Shown here one piece after another: positions 33,649 through 42,392 of a stretch of 50,496 nucleotides of DNA. Each line of letters begins with the position of its first letter. Positions within the stretch are counted from its first letter, which is position 1. This stretch comes from an uncultured Pseudomonadota bacterium. GTDB taxonomy: Bacteria; Pseudomonadota; Gammaproteobacteria; Ga0077536. A model generated the notes under the pieces. The model was not told where the DNA came from. It did not search any database and saw only the letters and a program-made list of their open reading frames with translations. The translations under genes and the position numbers were made by a program. The DNA is taken from the NCBI GenBank assembly GCA_913047675.1, contig CAJWTO010000006.1, forward strand, positions 1 through 50,496, written 5' to 3'.

Positions 33649-35610
33649 ATGGAGAGTCGTTTACTAAGAGTTGACTTAACTACCGGAAAGATGCGGAGTG
33701 AAGTCATCCCTCATAGTGTTTTCGAGCGTTGGATCGGTGGTTCAGGTATTAATAATTGGATTATGTGGGAGCACTTTCTAACCCATGACATTAATTGTGA
33801 TCCGAGGGGGCCGGATAATATTTTTGTTTTTGGCGTAGGTCCGCTCGCTGGAACGGGAGCAGGTAGCGGTATTAAAGGAAGAATAACTTTTAAAAGTCCC
33901 TGCTATAACATGTTTGGTGATTCGGCAGGGGGAGGCAAATTCCCCTACATGTTGAGGTTTACCGCATTTGAATATATTGCCATCACTGGTAAGTCCCCAA
34001 AGCCGGTTTATCTTCACATATGTAATGACGAAGTTTCTTTGGTGGATGCTAGTCACCTGTGGGGTCGCGATACGTTAGAAACACATACGATGTTGAGGGA
34101 AGAGCTGGGTACTTACCCTTCCCACGCACATACACTTTCTATTAGCCAAGCGGGTGAAAATCAAGTTGGGATAGCGAGTGTGGTTTCTGATGCACTAAGG
34201 ATTCATGCTCGATGTGGTGGCGGGGCTGTTATGGGCTCTAAAAATTTAAAGGCTATTGCCGTTCAAGGAAATGGCGGCTTAAAGATCCAAATGCCTGAGG
34301 AAATGCTGGCATGGTCAGATGATTTCCGCCAAAAGATAGACGAGAATGAGGCTGTCTATGGATTTAAAAGACGCGGCACTCTTGGCGCTGTCGAAATGTA
34401 TCAACATATCGGAAGTCATTTCTGGCGGAATAATCAGGGTAATATGTTTCGAGGTGGAGAAATCACCTCCGATAACTGGGTTAAAAAATATCATAAGTAT
34501 TCCGAAGTGTGCTCTTCCGACTGCTTCATAGCATGCGACGCGAAATATAAAATAGATGGTACAGAATCGGAAGCTTCTAAAAAGTATATTGGCGAAACGT
34601 TTAGACGACCGGAGTACTTGACTACAGGAAGTGCCGCCGGAGCGCTTGACGTTCGCGACTGGTCTGAAGTGGCCCATTGGGGGAAAATTACAAACGACTA
34701 TGGGATAGATAATCAGGATCTCTCGTGCGCAATTTCGTTTTTAATGGAATTGAAGCAGCGCGATTTAATTTCGGATCGTGATGTTGCCGAGTTGTTCGAC
34801 CGCGAGCAAAGTTTGCGATGGGGGAACATGGACGATATCGAGTTCTGTGTCGAGAGTATCGTCTTTCAAAAAAATCTTTTTGGGAAAATTTTTGGTGATG
34901 GGCCTTACTTAGGGGCGATTAAATATTCTGAACTGAAAGGTCAGAATTTCATGAAGTATGCGACTTACGGTAAAGGGGGGGCTAGCTTCACGGAAGAAAT
35001 GCGACCCTTTCCTACGTGGATGAATAACATGGCGGTTGCGTCCCGAGGTGCTGATCATCTCAAAGGTATCGGCCTAATCGAGAAATTCCAAAGGAAAGAT
35101 TTGTCTAAGATTTACTTCGATGGTCGGACCGAAGCAGCTGATCTGTCGGTACCTACTTTGAAAGGCGCGTCAACCGCACTTATTGAAAATCAGGTTGCAT
35201 TGCTTAACTCATATGGAGTTTGTTTGTTTCATTGGATGTTGGATCCTGCGGGATATACACCTCAAGATTATTATGGGAAAGCCTATGCTGCTGCCACTGG
35301 GATAGATCGAACTCCAGATGAATTGATGCTGGATGGTGCGCGTATCTGTAATTTGGAAAAGGCGTTTAATTCGAGAATCGGTATGAGACGAGAACATGAT
35401 ACGGTTTGTGAGCGATGGATGTGGGAGCCTACCGACGAGGGTATGTATCCAGGATCAGTTGCGGCCGAAATGTTTAATCCTGTTTTAGATGAGTACTATG
35501 AGTGGAGGGGCTGGGACAAAGATTCTGGTTTACAGACTAGGAAGAGTCTTGAAGATGTTGGTTTAGAAGATGTTGCTGATGTTTTAGAAAACGAAGGCTC
35601 ATTAGCTTAG
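33649..35610 (+). CDS. aor: Aldehyde ferredoxin oxidoreductase (tungsten-pterin type)
   Basis: A 653-aa enzyme of the AOR family, which oxidises aldehydes to acids, or the reverse, with a tungsten bis-pterin cofactor and one [4Fe-4S] cluster. The N-terminus RLLRVDLTTGKMRSEVIP and RWIGGSGINNW are family features, as is the FGVGPLAGTGAGSGIKGRI pterin region. Cluster ligands look to be Cys288, Cys292, Cys296 and Cys525; the first spacing is C-x3-C rather than the usual C-x2-C. A ferredoxin gene precedes and a MoaD-like gene follows. No FAD/NAD reductase subunit (AorC) is seen nearby. The substrate aldehyde is not known. Confidence 0.92.
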   Translation: MESRLLRVDLTTGKMRSEVIPHSVFERWIGGSGINNWIMWEHFLTHDINCDPRGPDNIFVFGVGPLAGTGAGSGIKGRITFKSPCYNMFGDSAGGGKFPYMLRFTAFEYIAITGKSPKPVYLHICNDEVSLVDASHLWGRDTLETHTMLREELGTYPSHAHTLSISQAGENQVGIASVVSDALRIHARCGGGAVMGSKNLKAIAVQGNGGLKIQMPEEMLAWSDDFRQKIDENEAVYGFKRRGTLGAVEMYQHIGSHFWRNNQGNMFRGGEITSDNWVKKYHKYSEVCSSDCFIACDAKYKIDGTESEASKKYIGETFRRPEYLTTGSAAGALDVRDWSEVAHWGKITNDYGIDNQDLSCAISFLMELKQRDLISDRDVAELFDREQSLRWGNMDDIEFCVESIVFQKNLFGKIFGDGPYLGAIKYSELKGQNFMKYATYGKGGASFTEEMRPFPTWMNNMAVASRGADHLKGIGLIEKFQRKDLSKIYFDGRTEAADLSVPTLKGASTALIENQVALLNSYGVCLFHWMLDPAGYTPQDYYGKAYAAATGIDRTPDELMLDGARICNLEKAFNSRIGMRREHDTVCERWMWEPTDEGMYPGSVAAEMFNPVLDEYYEWRGWDKDSGLQTRKSLEDVGLEDVADVLENEGSLA

Positions 35611-35630
35611 CCGTGACATTGGACTAGATA

Positions 35631-35912
35631 ATGATTACGGTGCATGCAAATTTCCACAGCCATTTTAAAGAGCTTGCCTCTACTGGAGAGGCCTCTTTTC
35701 AAATCGAGAATCCTACTGTCGAGGCCCTAGCTCAGTGTATTTGTGACACATACGGACCTAAAATGGAGGCGATGTTAATCGATCCAGATACGCGCGAGCT
35801 TAATGAAAGAGGTACGATGTTTGTTGACGCGAGAGGAATGAGGGTCTCGATGAGTGACGCCCTTAATGATGGCGATACTATAACTTTTCTGGTGGGTATC
35901 GCGGGCGGGTAG
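35631..35912 (+). CDS. MoaD/ThiS-like sulfur carrier protein
   Basis: A 93-aa ubiquitin-fold protein ending in the Gly-Gly tail (FLVGIAGG) that is adenylated and thiocarboxylated in MoaD and ThiS. The beta-grasp pattern and the GDTITFLV strand fit MoaD. Placement 20 bp after the AOR gene suggests a dedicated carrier for the dithiolene sulfur of the tungsten cofactor. No MoaE, MoeB or other cofactor genes are in the window, so they must be elsewhere. Confidence 0.88.
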   Translation: MITVHANFHSHFKELASTGEASFQIENPTVEALAQCICDTYGPKMEAMLIDPDTRELNERGTMFVDARGMRVSMSDALNDGDTITFLVGIAGG

Positions 35913-36011
35913 TCGGCCATAGTTTTTTTACTTGTTCTGATTTTTCGCCGCATTTACGGGTAAAGGTGTTTCTTGCATTTTGCAAAATAGACTCTAGGGG
36001 AGGAGATTTAC

Positions 36012-37283
36012 ATGAGAATGAGAATGGGTGGATTTCTGTTGCCTAGTGCGGGGGCTACGCCACAAGAATTTGAACGCGGATTAGCAGGTCAAAATTCCAA
36101 TTATTATCAACAAAGTTTAGCAGATTGTGCTAGGTTGGTAACGCAAATGGAGGACTTAGGTTTTGACTTTGTTGCGTTCACAGAGCATCACTTTCATTTA
36201 GAAGGATTGGAGGTCTCTAACAACCCTGTCATGCTGGGTACTTGGGCTGCGATGCAGACAAAAAAAATCCGCATAAGTCAGATGGGGAATGTGTTGCCTG
36301 CGAGAAATCCTATTCTCCTCGCCGAAGATTTAGCAATGTTGGATCATTTTTCTCAGGGTCGAATGAGTGCTGGTTTTGCTCGAGGCTATCAGGCTAGACA
36401 CGTTATGACTGTCGGCCAAAAAATGAATGCGGTTTCTACTGCTGCGAACGACGAGGCCTATATGGAACACGATAGGGTGAATCGGGAGCTCTTTAACGAA
36501 CATTTTTCTATAATAAAAAAGGCTTGGCATAATTCGATGTTTAGGCACGAGGGCAAACATTGGAGTATCCCACCCAGCGGTATTAAATGGGATCATCCGG
36601 CGACTATACATATGGCACCTGGTATGGTTTCGGATGAAGGAAACCTTGAGCAAGTAGGTATAGCGCCGTTGACATTACAGGACCCTTCCAGTATTGAATT
36701 ATTTATTCCATTTACGATGAGCGCTGAGACAATTGAGTGGTCGGCGCGGGAGAGGGCTGTGCCGATTATTTTCTCTCCTATCGAGGAGCAGGCTAAGGGA
36801 GCTATAGATCTTTATCACTCAGCTGCGACAGATGGGGGACGCACCCTTGATTGGGGTCAGGGTGTCGGACACTTTAGGGAGATCGTCGTAGCTGACACGG
36901 ACGAGGAGGCATATCGTATTATGGAGGACGGATTGGGCTATATTTGGACCCGATGGCACGATTGGTTTGGCTTTAATGAGGCTCTTCGTTATGTGGGAGA
37001 GAAAGGTCCAGTTCCAAATACTCCAGAGGCTATGCGAGAGCGTGGATTTTCTATAGCGGGATCAGTAGATACTGTCGCACGAGGGTTACAGCAGATGATT
37101 GACAGACTTAATCCTGAATTAATTGTTCCCTGGATTGCAGCAGGCCCAGTAAAAGTTGATAAGTTGCTAAGATCAAATGAGCTCCTCGTGGAGAAAGTAT
37201 TACCGAAACTTGGTATAGAGTTAGATCAATTTGCGCCATCATTTAGGAAAGATTTCGATGGTAATGGATGGCAGGCTCGATGA
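36012..37283 (+). CDS. LLM-class flavin-dependent monooxygenase (paralog 4)
   Basis: A 423-aa luciferase-like flavoprotein: MRMGGFLLPSAG at the N-terminus, EDLGFDFVAFTEHHFH, ISQMGNVLPARNPILLAEDLAMLDHFSQGRMSAGFARGYQ (family core), and the C-terminal GSVDTVARGLQQMI. Members oxidise diverse substrates with FMNH2 and oxygen. A strong AGGAG site precedes the ATG. It opens the operon with the HpaB-type hydroxylase, C-C hydrolase and extradiol dioxygenase, so a role in preparing or oxidising an aromatic or precursor substrate is likely; the reaction is unknown. Confidence 0.85.
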   Translation: MRMRMGGFLLPSAGATPQEFERGLAGQNSNYYQQSLADCARLVTQMEDLGFDFVAFTEHHFHLEGLEVSNNPVMLGTWAAMQTKKIRISQMGNVLPARNPILLAEDLAMLDHFSQGRMSAGFARGYQARHVMTVGQKMNAVSTAANDEAYMEHDRVNRELFNEHFSIIKKAWHNSMFRHEGKHWSIPPSGIKWDHPATIHMAPGMVSDEGNLEQVGIAPLTLQDPSSIELFIPFTMSAETIEWSARERAVPIIFSPIEEQAKGAIDLYHSAATDGGRTLDWGQGVGHFREIVVADTDEEAYRIMEDGLGYIWTRWHDWFGFNEALRYVGEKGPVPNTPEAMRERGFSIAGSVDTVARGLQQMIDRLNPELIVPWIAAGPVKVDKLLRSNELLVEKVLPKLGIELDQFAPSFRKDFDGNGWQAR

Positions 37284-37295
37284 GAGGAGTGAGAC

Positions 37296-38747
37296 ATGGC
37301 AATTAGGAACGGAGAAACTTACATATCAGGTTTGTGTGACGGTCGAGAGGTTTGGTATGGAGGTGAAAGGGTTTCTGATGTTTCTAAATTTAGTCAATTT
37401 CAAGCTGCAGTACGTTCGATTGCTGAGCTTTACGATATGCAGCATTTGGAAGAACATAGGGCTCTGTTATCCTGCTATTCTGAAGAAGTTGAGGAGGAAG
37501 TGGGTCGTTCTTTTCAAATCCCGAGAAATCCTGAGGATCTTCGTTTAAAACGAGAGGCTTATTTTCTTTGGGCACGAGCAAACTGTGGGATGATTGGTCG
37601 AAGTCCGGATTTTTTAAATGTCATGCTGGCAGCGTTGGCTGCAAAAAAAAGTTTTTTTGCAGAGGGCGGAAAAGATCGCGCCAGTAACGTTTTAGATTAT
37701 TATCGTTTTGTCGCGAAGAATGATTTGTTTATGACCCATGCCCTCTTAGATCCGCAGCTTGATAAAGGGAAGCTGAGAAACGAACAGTCGGATCCTGATA
37801 TATGCTTGCGCGTAGTGGATGAAAACCAAGATGGTATTATTTTATCTGGCATAAAACGAATAGCGACAGCTGCACCGTATGCCGATGAACTGTTAGTTTG
37901 GCCTTTCCCACCTACTTTTCAGGAGGGCGAGGAGTCTTATGCAAATGTTTTTGCGATACCTATGAACTCCAAAGGATTAAAGACGCTGTGTAGGCCATCT
38001 TTTTCAAATAGCGGAACTACGAGAGATTTCCCTCTTTCATCTCGTTTTGACGAGATGGATGCGACGGTAGTTTTTGATGAAGTGCACGTTCCATGGGAGA
38101 GAGTTTTTGTTTATAAAAACATAGTACTTCTTAATCGTATGTACAGAGACAGTCGAATGAGAGAACTGACTGCGCACCAGACAAATACGAGGTTGGAGGC
38201 TAAGCTCGGCTTTGTATATTCGGTAATTCAGCGATTGGCAGAAGCGCAGGGAATAGAAAATAGGCCCGAGGTTATGGAAATGCTTGGTGAAGCGGCGGTC
38301 AAGATAGAGGTCATACGTTCAACCACTAGATCGGCGGAGTATCAGGCAACTTTGGACCATGAGAATGGAGTCTTGTATCCAGATTTAGCTTCTCTGCAGG
38401 CAGGTAGGGCTCTTGGGCCCATTTACTACCCTGAAATGATCGATATGATACGCAAGATGGGAGGTGGTGCATTGGTACAAGTGCCAGTGACCATGGCTGA
38501 ATTTGATTCACCAGTTGGACAAGATATCGAAAAAGCGCTGAGAGGGGCCGCGATAAGTGGTCAGGAAAAAACTCAACTTTTAAAGGTTGCGTGGGATCTG
38601 TGCGGAAGTGAATTTGGGTCTAGGCACGAGCTTTATGAGAAGAATTACGCAGGCGAACGGGGCGCTCTCTTGATGGGTGTTCAGCGGGAATATTATAGAA
38701 AAGACGATCATCTAGGCCATTTTAATGAGTTTTTGGAGGCTTTATGA
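37296..38747 (+). CDS. 4-hydroxyphenylacetate 3-hydroxylase (HpaB)-family monooxygenase
   Basis: A 483-aa FADH2-dependent phenol ortho-hydroxylase of the HpaB family, with an acyl-CoA-dehydrogenase-like fold. The N-terminal NGETYISGLCDGREVWYGGERVSDV matches HpaB, and VHVPWERVFVYKN and GGGALVQVPVTMAEF are later conserved blocks. Such enzymes convert a monophenol to a catechol, preparing it for ring cleavage, and need a separate flavin reductase (HpaC), which is not in this window. Some relatives (4-hydroxybutyryl-CoA dehydratase) have other activities. It overlaps the hydrolase by four bases (ATGA) and follows the LLM gene by 12 bp. Confidence 0.88.
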   Translation: MAIRNGETYISGLCDGREVWYGGERVSDVSKFSQFQAAVRSIAELYDMQHLEEHRALLSCYSEEVEEEVGRSFQIPRNPEDLRLKREAYFLWARANCGMIGRSPDFLNVMLAALAAKKSFFAEGGKDRASNVLDYYRFVAKNDLFMTHALLDPQLDKGKLRNEQSDPDICLRVVDENQDGIILSGIKRIATAAPYADELLVWPFPPTFQEGEESYANVFAIPMNSKGLKTLCRPSFSNSGTTRDFPLSSRFDEMDATVVFDEVHVPWERVFVYKNIVLLNRMYRDSRMRELTAHQTNTRLEAKLGFVYSVIQRLAEAQGIENRPEVMEMLGEAAVKIEVIRSTTRSAEYQATLDHENGVLYPDLASLQAGRALGPIYYPEMIDMIRKMGGGALVQVPVTMAEFDSPVGQDIEKALRGAAISGQEKTQLLKVAWDLCGSEFGSRHELYEKNYAGERGALLMGVQREYYRKDDHLGHFNEFLEAL

Positions 38748-39622
38748 GTAGACATAGTGAAGTACCCACCACTTTCTGGTCGGATTTAAATCACGCTTCA
38801 TTTGAGCAAGGTTATTTAGAAGCCGGATCTATTAGGACTAGGTACTTACATTCTGGAGAGAGAGAGCTTCCTCCCCTATTATTACTCCATGGTACCGGTG
38901 GTCACGCTGAATGTTATATGCGAAATTTATCGAGTCATGGGCGATATTTTGATACTTGGGCCATTGACTTTGTTGGACACGGATGGTCGGGTAAGCCTGA
39001 TGTTGACTATGAAATTGATTACTATGTCGAACATGTCGCTAGTGTTATGGATGCGCTCGGTATTAGTAAAGCTCACATATCGGGAGAATCTCTTGGTGGT
39101 TGGGTAGGGGCCCGGTTTGCGCTGAAATATCCCGAAAGGATAATGCGTCTAGTCCTGAATACGACTGGCGGCGCGACCATGAATCCGTCAGTGATGGAAA
39201 AAATCAAGGTATTGACTCGTGCCGCAGTTAATGACCCAGAGTGGGATACTGTAAGAGCGCGCTTAGAGTGGCTGATGGCCGATCCCGCTACCGTTACTGA
39301 TGAACTAGTGAGGTGTCGACGAGAAATTTATATGCAGGACGGCTTTAAGGAGGCTCTTGAGCATATATTGGTCCTACAAGATCCCGAGATACGGCTTAGA
39401 AATAATTTGTCCGATGACGAGTGGTCTAATATCTTGGCTGAAACATTAGTTATTTGGACTTCAGATGATCCTACCGCAGATGATTCGGTAGGACGGCGAA
39501 TAGCGAGTTTAATTCCAAATGCTAAGTATGAATTAATGCTGAATTGTGGACACTGGCCGCAGTATGAAGATCCCAAAGTATTTAATGAGATTCATCTTTC
39601 TTTTCTTCGAGGTTGCGGTTAG
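38744..39622 (+). CDS. Meta-cleavage product C-C hydrolase-like alpha/beta hydrolase
   Basis: A 292-aa alpha/beta hydrolase close to MhpC, BphD and HsaD-type enzymes that cleave vinylogous 1,5-diketones after extradiol ring fission. Ser116 lies in HISGESLGGWVGA, the oxyanion segment is LLLLHGTGGHAE, and the acid/His pair is in TSDDPTAD and NCGHWPQYEDP. The ATG overlaps the HpaB-type stop, giving strict coupling, and the dioxygenase starts six bases later. The order hydroxylase-hydrolase-dioxygenase supports ring meta-cleavage. Confidence 0.85.
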   Translation: MSRHSEVPTTFWSDLNHASFEQGYLEAGSIRTRYLHSGERELPPLLLLHGTGGHAECYMRNLSSHGRYFDTWAIDFVGHGWSGKPDVDYEIDYYVEHVASVMDALGISKAHISGESLGGWVGARFALKYPERIMRLVLNTTGGATMNPSVMEKIKVLTRAAVNDPEWDTVRARLEWLMADPATVTDELVRCRREIYMQDGFKEALEHILVLQDPEIRLRNNLSDDEWSNILAETLVIWTSDDPTADDSVGRRIASLIPNAKYELMLNCGHWPQYEDPKVFNEIHLSFLRGCG

Positions 39623-39628
39623 CTAGCG

Positions 39629-40573
39629 ATGTCGGTAAGGTTCGCTTTCGCCTCGCACACACCATTAAAAGACTATTGTGAGGTCGCGCCCGCCGTTTCG
39701 GAATCTGTAGAATCAGCACATATTGACTTGAGAAACTGGGTTGATGAATATCAGCCCGAGCTTGTAATTGCGATAGGTCCTGATCATTTTAATGGCTTCT
39801 TTTACGGACTGATGCCTTCTTTCTGCGTGGGTATGTCGACCGAGGCAGTCGGAGACTGGAATACGCCTCAGGGTGAACTTCCATCGAGCGAGGAGTTGGC
39901 TACTAAATTATTAGCTTATAGTCATAGGTCGGGCGTTGACCTAGCTTATTCTCACAATATGCGAGTAGATCACGGGATTAGTCAGTTTCTTCATGAACTT
40001 TTTGAGTGGCGGATGTTGCCTCCAATCATACCCATATTTGTAAATTGTGCTGCTGCTCCGAGGCCTCCTCTGGCGAGGGTACTTGAGTTGGGACGTATAA
40101 TCGGACAATTTGCTAGAGCTCAAAGTCTTAGAGTGTTAGTAACTGCTTCGGGTGGTTTATCTCATGATCCGCCGATTCCTTCGATAACGACTGCGAGTGG
40201 TAAGCTAAGAGAACGATTGATTAAAGGCGGTGACTTGAGCGCAGAAGCAAGACAAGCAAGACAAGAAATTGTCGTTCAGGAGGCTATGAAGCAGAGACAG
40301 GGAGAAAGTTTGCGACTTCCACTTAACCCGGAATGGGATCGGACTTTTATCAATAATCTGCAGCGTTTTGACTTTGACTCTCTCTTGTCACTGAGTGACG
40401 AAGATATCACCAGTGCCGCAGGATGCGGAGCACATGAAATTAGGGCATGGCTGACGGGAGCGTCCGCCGCGAAAGAATGTGGAATAACCAAGCTAGACTT
40501 ATTGCTTTATTTGCCTATTCCAGAGTGGGTCGCGGGCTACGGGATCATGCGCGGACAGATTATGAAGGATTAA
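39629..40573 (+). CDS. Class III extradiol dioxygenase (MhpB-like)
   Basis: A 314-aa LigB-superfamily non-haem Fe(II) enzyme similar in length to 2,3-dihydroxyphenylpropionate 1,2-dioxygenase. Iron/catalytic residues are recognisable: PDHFNGF near 51-57, DHGIS with His115 and LSHD with His179; His115 and His179 fall at the positions I recall as catalytic in E. coli MhpB. It opens a catechol ring beside the diol. It ends the aromatic operon, 12 bp tail-to-tail from the selenoprotein gene. The substrate is a substituted catechol not determined by sequence. Confidence 0.9.
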   Translation: MSVRFAFASHTPLKDYCEVAPAVSESVESAHIDLRNWVDEYQPELVIAIGPDHFNGFFYGLMPSFCVGMSTEAVGDWNTPQGELPSSEELATKLLAYSHRSGVDLAYSHNMRVDHGISQFLHELFEWRMLPPIIPIFVNCAAAPRPPLARVLELGRIIGQFARAQSLRVLVTASGGLSHDPPIPSITTASGKLRERLIKGGDLSAEARQARQEIVVQEAMKQRQGESLRLPLNPEWDRTFINNLQRFDFDSLLSLSDEDITSAAGCGAHEIRAWLTGASAAKECGITKLDLLLYLPIPEWVAGYGIMRGQIMKD

Positions 40574-40585
40574 GCGGAAGTTCTC

Positions 40586-40936
40586 TCAAAACTGGCTTAA
40601 AAGTACTTTACTATAACAATCCTCATTATACCCCACTAGTATTTGGTCTTTGAAGACAAGTGTTGGCGCTCTTAGGTTACCGGTAGGTCCAAGCATATTA
40701 TCAATTGCTTCGTCTGAAACGTTTTTTCCGCCGGTGAACGCCATGATCTTTTTACCTTTAGCAACAGTGATTTTTTTGGCAGTCGAAGCCAGTTTTTTTG
40801 CAGCATCTTTTCCCAATTTGCGAGAAGCAGGCACTATTTCTTGCGCTGTTAATTTTTTTGCCTCCATAAACTTGGAAGCTTTCTCGCAGGTAGTTCATCC
40901 CTTCCTATAGTAATACCAGTTAATTAAATTGCTCAT
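40586..40936 (-). CDS. ArsC-family selenoprotein (UGA read as Sec14)
   Basis: The track calls only 40586-40867, but the frame continues upstream through one TGA (40897-40895) to an ATG at 40936. The 116-residue product begins MSNLINWYYYRKGUTTCEK, giving a U14-x-x-C17 redox pair right after a thioredoxin-like strand; the C-terminal GPTGNLRAPTLVF with the cis-Pro is a fold hallmark. I recall a family annotated as ArsC-like (seleno)proteins with a similar (C/U)xxC start and the same NLRAPT block. A SECIS-type hairpin follows the TGA. Only a weak ribosome binding site is visible. Without Sec the caller's start would lack the active site. A redox role is inferred; selA/B/C/D are not in the window. 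Confidence 0.85.
40860..40879 (-). promoter_or_regulatory. Bacterial SECIS element for the selenoprotein
   Basis: In the transcript, GCTTCCA pairs with TGGAGGC (seven pairs, one of them G-U) around the loop AGTTTA. The loop starts 22 nt after the UGA and has G as its second base, both inside the published bacterial SECIS consensus (loop 16-37 nt after UGA, G among the first two loop bases). The hairpin contains the false ATG used by the ORF track. Confidence 0.75.
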
Positions 40937-41117
40937 AGTTTAATTTTAGCCTGTTACTGAAATTTATCTGCCATATTCTACTTAGAGTTAATATAATGTA
41001 AATTAAATTCGACGCTGAGGATTCGATTAGGGGCTATATTTATGGCGTCACCGAATCCCAATAATTTAATTAATGTTAGATTTTCATATTTAGAGCGCGT
41101 GAAAGGGGATGTTAAAA

Positions 41118-42356
41118 ATGAGACAGGTGCATATAGCCGGCGTTGGGATGACTAATTTTGGTAAATTCTTAGATAGAAGTTTAAAGGATTTGACCGGAGA
41201 TGCTTTAAAGGATGTTTTGTCTGACGCGGGCTGCGATGCCACAGATATCGAGGCTGCTTTTTTTGGAAATTGTGTCCAAGGCCACATGGAAGGTCAAGAT
41301 ATGGTGCGAGGCGAAATAGCGCTTCGACCTTTTGGTGTTTCTGGTGTTCCAATCGTCAACGTCGAAAATGCTTGCGCTACATCGAGTACTGCTTTTCATA
41401 TGGCCGTAAATTATGTGAAATCTGGCGCAGCTGACATTGTGTTAGCAATAGGTGTTGAAAAGATGTTCTCTGAAGATAAGGCGAGAATGTTTAGCGCCTT
41501 TGATGGCGCGTGGGATGTGCACGAAGTGGAACAGAGCGTCGAACGGTTCGATGGGATGGCCGAAGGAGTAGAGATACCTGAAGGCACCACCTCGCCGAGA
41601 CCGTACAGTGTGTTTATGGACATATACGCTGGATTTTGTCGGATGCACATGAAAGAGTTTGGCACCACTCAAGAGCAGCTAGCGATCATCGCGTCGAAAA
41701 ATCATTTACATTCTGTACATAACACTCGGTCGCAATATAACAAGGCCTTTACTGTAGAAGAAGTTTTGGCGGCGGCGCCAATAACTTACCCGTTGACACT
41801 GCCTATGTGCTCCCCTGTGAGTGATGGAGCTGCTGCTGCAATAGTTTGTAGTCACGAAGGTCTGAAAAAATTAAAAGGTCGTACCGATCGGAATGTGAAA
41901 GTTCTTAGTAGCGTACTGCGAGCGGGTAGCGATAGAGAGTTGCGTGATTTTGAGCAGCATGCAAGTAAGTTAGCTGCTATGACCGCTTACGATCAAGCAG
42001 GTGTTGGCCCGGAGGATGTTGATGTCGCTGAGGTGCATGATGCGACAGCGATGGGCGAGGTGATGGAAGTAGAGGCTTTAGGCTTGTGCGAGCTAGGCGG
42101 GGGAGGACCGATGGCACAAGCGGGTGATAGCACCCTCGGGGGACGAGTTCCTGTTAATCCGTCTGGTGGTCTTGAGTCGAAAGGTCATCCGATAGGAGCC
42201 ACCGGATTAGGACAGATTTTTGAGCTGGTTTGTCAGCTTCGGGGTGAGTCTGACGCACGACAGGTCGAAGGTGCGCGAGTAGGTATCGCGCAAAATGGCG
42301 GTGGTATTGTCGGGATCGAAGAGGCAGTGACCTGTATTACGTTATTAGGCACATAG
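41118..42356 (+). CDS. SCP-x-like thiolase (lipid-transfer/acetyltransferase type)
   Basis: A thiolase-superfamily protein of the SCP-x type, predicted to cleave or form a 3-ketoacyl-CoA bond. The Cys nucleophile is in VENACATSSTAFHMA, AEVHDATAMGEVMEVEALG carries the His-Asp block typical of this subgroup, and KGHPIGATGLGQ the catalytic His. The usual second Cys near the C-terminus is absent (QNGGGIVG), also usual here. The track starts at 41109, but AAAGGGGA lies eight bases before the ATG at 41118, so I choose that (412 aa). It opens the seven-gene operon with the kinase and biotin genes. Confidence 0.88.
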   Translation: MRQVHIAGVGMTNFGKFLDRSLKDLTGDALKDVLSDAGCDATDIEAAFFGNCVQGHMEGQDMVRGEIALRPFGVSGVPIVNVENACATSSTAFHMAVNYVKSGAADIVLAIGVEKMFSEDKARMFSAFDGAWDVHEVEQSVERFDGMAEGVEIPEGTTSPRPYSVFMDIYAGFCRMHMKEFGTTQEQLAIIASKNHLHSVHNTRSQYNKAFTVEEVLAAAPITYPLTLPMCSPVSDGAAAAIVCSHEGLKKLKGRTDRNVKVLSSVLRAGSDRELRDFEQHASKLAAMTAYDQAGVGPEDVDVAEVHDATAMGEVMEVEALGLCELGGGGPMAQAGDSTLGGRVPVNPSGGLESKGHPIGATGLGQIFELVCQLRGESDARQVEGARVGIAQNGGGIVGIEEAVTCITLLGT

Positions 42357-42392
42357 GCTTCTGTTTTTAACTGATTGACGGAATTTGACGAT

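Noticed and set aside
40586-40588. Second TGA (the stop of the selenoprotein) as a further Sec codon
   Set aside because: Extension would run antisense into the dioxygenase gene, and the protein already ends at a natural fold boundary.
40650-40910. Plus-strand 86-aa ORF over the selenoprotein
   Set aside because: It is an antisense shadow of the ArsC-family gene, with Phe/Ala-rich composition and no independent support.
41042-41155. 37-codon ORF starting ATGGCGTCACC before the SCP-x thiolase
   Set aside because: No good ribosome binding site, and it overlaps the thiolase start out of frame.
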